Positions 60,961 through 64,000 of a stretch of DNA of 64,000 nt are shown here, one piece after another. Source of the DNA: Fistularia commersonii (lineage: Eukaryota > Chordata > Actinopteri > Syngnathiformes > Fistulariidae); contig JBBMNZ010000016.1 of NCBI GenBank assembly GCA_037954325.1, forward strand, positions 3,448,001 to 3,512,000, written 5' to 3'. Numbering within the stretch: position 1 is the stretch's first letter; the number at the start of each line of letters is the position of its first letter. The notes beneath the pieces are model-generated. The model made no database searches and had not been told where the DNA came from. It worked only from the letters and a program-made list of their open reading frames with translations. A program made the position numbers and the translations under genes.

Positions 60961-61974
60961 TTACTGATATTCATGTTGTGGCATATGGCTGTCAATTATT
61001 TATTATGGTTTCATTTGTAACTTGTTCGAGTTGATCCATCAATTGCAAAAGCTTTTCCAGGCTTTACTGGGGCGCTTTACAAGCTCACTTCACTTTGTTC
61101 TGCTGACTAATATTCTCTTAAATAAATAAGAAGGTCTAAAGAAGTAAACAAAACGAGTCCATGCTCAAAATGCCTATATTTCAGTGCATTAGTGAAATAG
61201 TGCATTCATAAGGCTTGATTCCTCCATGGATTTCCTTTCAGCTTATAAATCAGTAGTTACTCCGCCTGTATTCCATGTACAGTGTCTTTTTTTTGATGAA
61301 CAAGGTTGCGTTTTCAGACAAAGAAGTGTCTAAACAAAATAAATGGAAGGTTCTGCAATGTTGACATAAAAATATGGAAATGTAACTTTCCAAAAATCTG
61401 AAGTTCAACTAGGCTTTACCCTCACAATGCTCTTTTAGCCCCTGTGAAGAAGAGAGATGCCCTTGTTGTGCTCTCTCTCAGGCAGCAGATGAGTGGGTTG
61501 GGTGAATCAGCTTTACACAACAGCTCTCCTACTACATGGATGGAGCCAGCCCTTTCAGTCAATGTCTGGACCACAAATATTTTTGTCTTTTTACAGTTTT
61601 AGTTCCTTAGATCCATCTTCAGCTGTTGTCCTCCAATGAAATGTTGTTTTATATTCAGAAACAAAAACCCACCTCACAATTGGCATGTACAGTACCTTAC
61701 TCTGTGTACTTACTCTAAATTCTGTGCATAATCCCATGGGATTCTTTTTTCTGGGCCTTGGGTCAGTCCTTAAATAGGAGTTTTAGTCTTTGTACTGAAT
61801 ATTGGTTAAACCAACTATTGTCTCATAAAGAGCAGCGGCAACACTGAAAGTGGCTCAGAAGGTTTCAAGTTCTCAAACTATAATCCGTCCAAACACAAAA
61901 CTTTATAAAAGTAACCAATTGTTGTGTAAAATTTTTTCAGAACAAAATCGCAGCTGATTTTTCTTGTCATCTAA

Positions 61975-62112
61975 TAATGTATCCTTTATCAATCCCTGAT
62001 AGGGAAATTAATTCTCTGCAATTAACCGATGGATGAACCGTTATCAGGAGGCCGCCGTCCACCAGCACTATTGAACCGGGAACATTCGGTTCTAAAGACG
62101 AGTTCGCCCACG
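61975..62112 (-). mobile_element. SINE-like fragment, antisense
   Basis: TTATCAATCCCTGATAGGGA and AATTAATTCTCTGCA match a common teleost retroelement tail. They are followed by GAACCGGGAACATTCGGTTC and GACGAGTTCGCCCACGAAC, which on the minus strand resemble a tRNA-derived box B region. Short and decayed. Confidence 0.5.
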
Positions 62113-64000
62113 AACTATTACAGTAAGCAGATTATTTTTACATTGTGGACTGTTGATTTGGAAAAAACAAGACACCAGTGTGAGAAATCGAAGACAGTGA
62201 TTTATTTTCATACTTATCTGACACATTGATTAAACAAATAATCAACAACAACTATGAGTATCAAGCATAGTGTCGATAAATTGCATTAACGCCTCTGGAA
62301 CGAATCTAATCGCTTAACATAGCCACATGATGTTGTTTGGTAAATCTTCTAAGAATTAAATAAACAATACATCTTCTTTCATATCTATCAGTTTCAGATT
62401 TGTGAGGACATATAAAGACAGTAAATCTCCCCAAACCATCCTTTATCTCCACTATATTGTTTTTTTTTTTACCCAAACAACTTACTTATGTAGCTGAGCA
62501 GATTCTGTGTGCTCTTAGAAAAAACACCAGAGAGTTTTTAAGGGAACAGGCAGAAGTTTGAACGTCTACGGTGTGTTTAGCAGCAAGATGGAGGGATTTA
62601 TAAGGCAGCAAGTAATGTGTACTTTCTATCACAGCTACTTCACTATCCTTCTCCCAAGCATTTTTTCTAAATTAATGGGCAATGTGCATATCATAATAAA
62701 TATTTTGTGCTATGTAGTGTAACATTAATATTGCATTGGAAATAATTGAAAAAAACAACAACTTTCTCACAGCCAACAGAAAATATCCCCTAAATTCATA
62801 TAATTCAAAGAATTATATTAATTCTGATCGAGAAAGGATCTGTATTTGAATTAGGTATATGGAAATGATTGATTCTGTTGGAAATACCACATTTATAATC
62901 CCAAACTGTCGTGCTTTAATACTGCTTGAATTAGTGGCCATGATTCTACATTTATTGATGACAAAATGATTTTAAGTTTGCAATCAGCTAAAGCAAATTA
63001 CATTTTGCGAAGAGCTGAAAAATTCTGTAAATGTTCAAAATTACTCCAACAAAATTATCTTTCACTGGACACAGTCCTAAAAGGTTTCTGTAATATTATA
63101 TATAAGACACACTTATTGGGCAACTATATTGAAATACCTTCAAATGCCGGGAATTCAAAAGGTTGATCTTACACTCAATTGTGTGAAGCAGTAACGTTAA
63201 GGTTCTTTGTTATTTTGACATTGAGGCATACGAGAGGTAAACGGTAGCGTTATCGCTGTCAGCTATGAAGACCACAAGAGACAGAAAGGAGTTTGTTCTC
63301 AGCACCAGTGATTAAATGAGACCCAATGGGATGGAGGGGATTGTCATCTTCAGCTTGTAGAACTTCATAGTCTCGTACTCAGACGTAGTTACAGTGTCTC
63401 AGTTAAACATTGTCTACGTCAACTTAACACCGGGATATCTGTTGGGAATACAGGAATAGCACTCAGAGATGCTTGCCATGCACAACGGAGGGGGCTTTTT
63501 AAAACTTCATAAGACATCTAAGTGGTCCCACTGGTATTAGAAAGTGTTCTATACATGTTTTACAAACTCTGCATTTAACAATTTCAGCCTCTGCACCCTC
63601 ACACAGCATTTTTATTACTTTCATTAAATGATCTTCAAACTGGACACTAATAAGTATCGCACCGAGAGACGTTTATTGCATTGGGGGAATTCAGGGGTGT
63701 TTAATCAAAATCATGCCCTATGGCTTCTGTCACTATGTTTGCGATAAAAAACACCATTGCACTTGATTATGCGGTCGGCTGGCCATCCTCACAGTATTTA
63801 CTGGTTTACAGGATTTACCTAATGAAACTAGCTATTTACCAAACAAATTGCTCATTTAAATTCAATGTACAAACACCTACAACAACTTGTTTCTGGCAAC
63901 CTGATCAACTGTAGTATCCAGAGGCAGGTGACCAGTACACGGTTTTTACACAGGTTTGTTGCCTACTTGTTTTTCTGCACATTGGGTTCTAAGAAAAATG

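Larger units (their letters stand above)
60671..64000 (-). other. gabrb3 intron 3 (partial)
   Basis: 3.3 kb of intron upstream of exon 4, running to the window edge. It holds (GATA)20 and a SINE-like segment. I looked for exon 3 (GMNIDIAS..DMVSEVNM-type text on the minus strand) and did not see it. Confidence 0.8.

Noticed and set aside
60671..64000. gabrb3 exons 1-3
   Set aside because: I searched for the conserved text before DYTLTMYF on the minus strand and found none. They are probably beyond the right edge.

Overview
The window looks like a teleost fish chromosome. It is A+T-rich and vertebrate in gene structure, and its mobile DNA is typical of teleosts (RTE-, Tx1- and Rex/L2-like LINEs, Tc1-like and hAT transposons, tRNA-derived SINEs, GATA and ATT microsatellites). 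Only two host genes can be read, both on the minus strand. At the left edge lie the first five coding exons of atp10a (P4-type lipid flippase), reading leftwards out of the window, with a CpG-enriched start region at about 8.6-9.1 kb. At the right lie the last six coding exons of gabrb3 (GABA-A receptor beta-3 subunit), from the 221-bp ligand-binding exon at 60.4-60.7 kb to the stop codon at 47249. All splice sites and phases were checked by hand and join in frame. gabrb3 exons 1-3 are not visible and should lie to the right of the window; the rest of atp10a lies to the left.

The order and orientation (gabrb3 upstream, then atp10a, same strand) match the human 15q11-q13 pair GABRB3-ATP10A. 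Residue choices in the receptor exons (YWRDKRLAY, SRNVVF, RRRSSQ) favour beta-3 over beta-1 or beta-2. The two products share no pathway: one is a plasma-membrane lipid flippase, the other a chloride-channel subunit. Their pairing is old synteny rather than functional coupling.

The roughly 38 kb between the genes (9.1-47.2 kb) holds only decayed mobile DNA and simple repeats. Left to right: a tRNA-derived SINE (13.8 kb); a Tx1-like LINE (15.6-19.5 kb) split by a block of two Tc1-like fragments; an ATT microsatellite and a LINE tail (23.7-24.0 kb); a decayed LINE on the minus strand (24.3-25.9 kb); an unrecognised, spliced gene-like remnant (26.4-27.2 kb); opposed LINE fragments (29.3-31.6 kb); an RTE LINE 3' end on the minus strand (32.6-33.3 kb); an LTR-like piece (33.4-33.8 kb); an RTE LINE on the plus strand split by an hAT-transposase-bearing insertion and flanked by direct repeats of about 90 bp (35.5-38.3 kb); and a 369-bp hAT-type MITE with an exact 8-bp target duplication (41.6-42.0 kb).

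Within gabrb3, intron 7 carries a perfect 11-bp hairpin, another truncated Tc1-like element, an antisense SINE and a very young 110-bp tandem duplication ending about 90 bp downstream of the exon 7 splice donor. Intron 3 carries a pure (GATA)20 tract. I found no complete new biological system. The observation least explained by known families is the spliced, decayed coding remnant at 26.4-27.2 kb.
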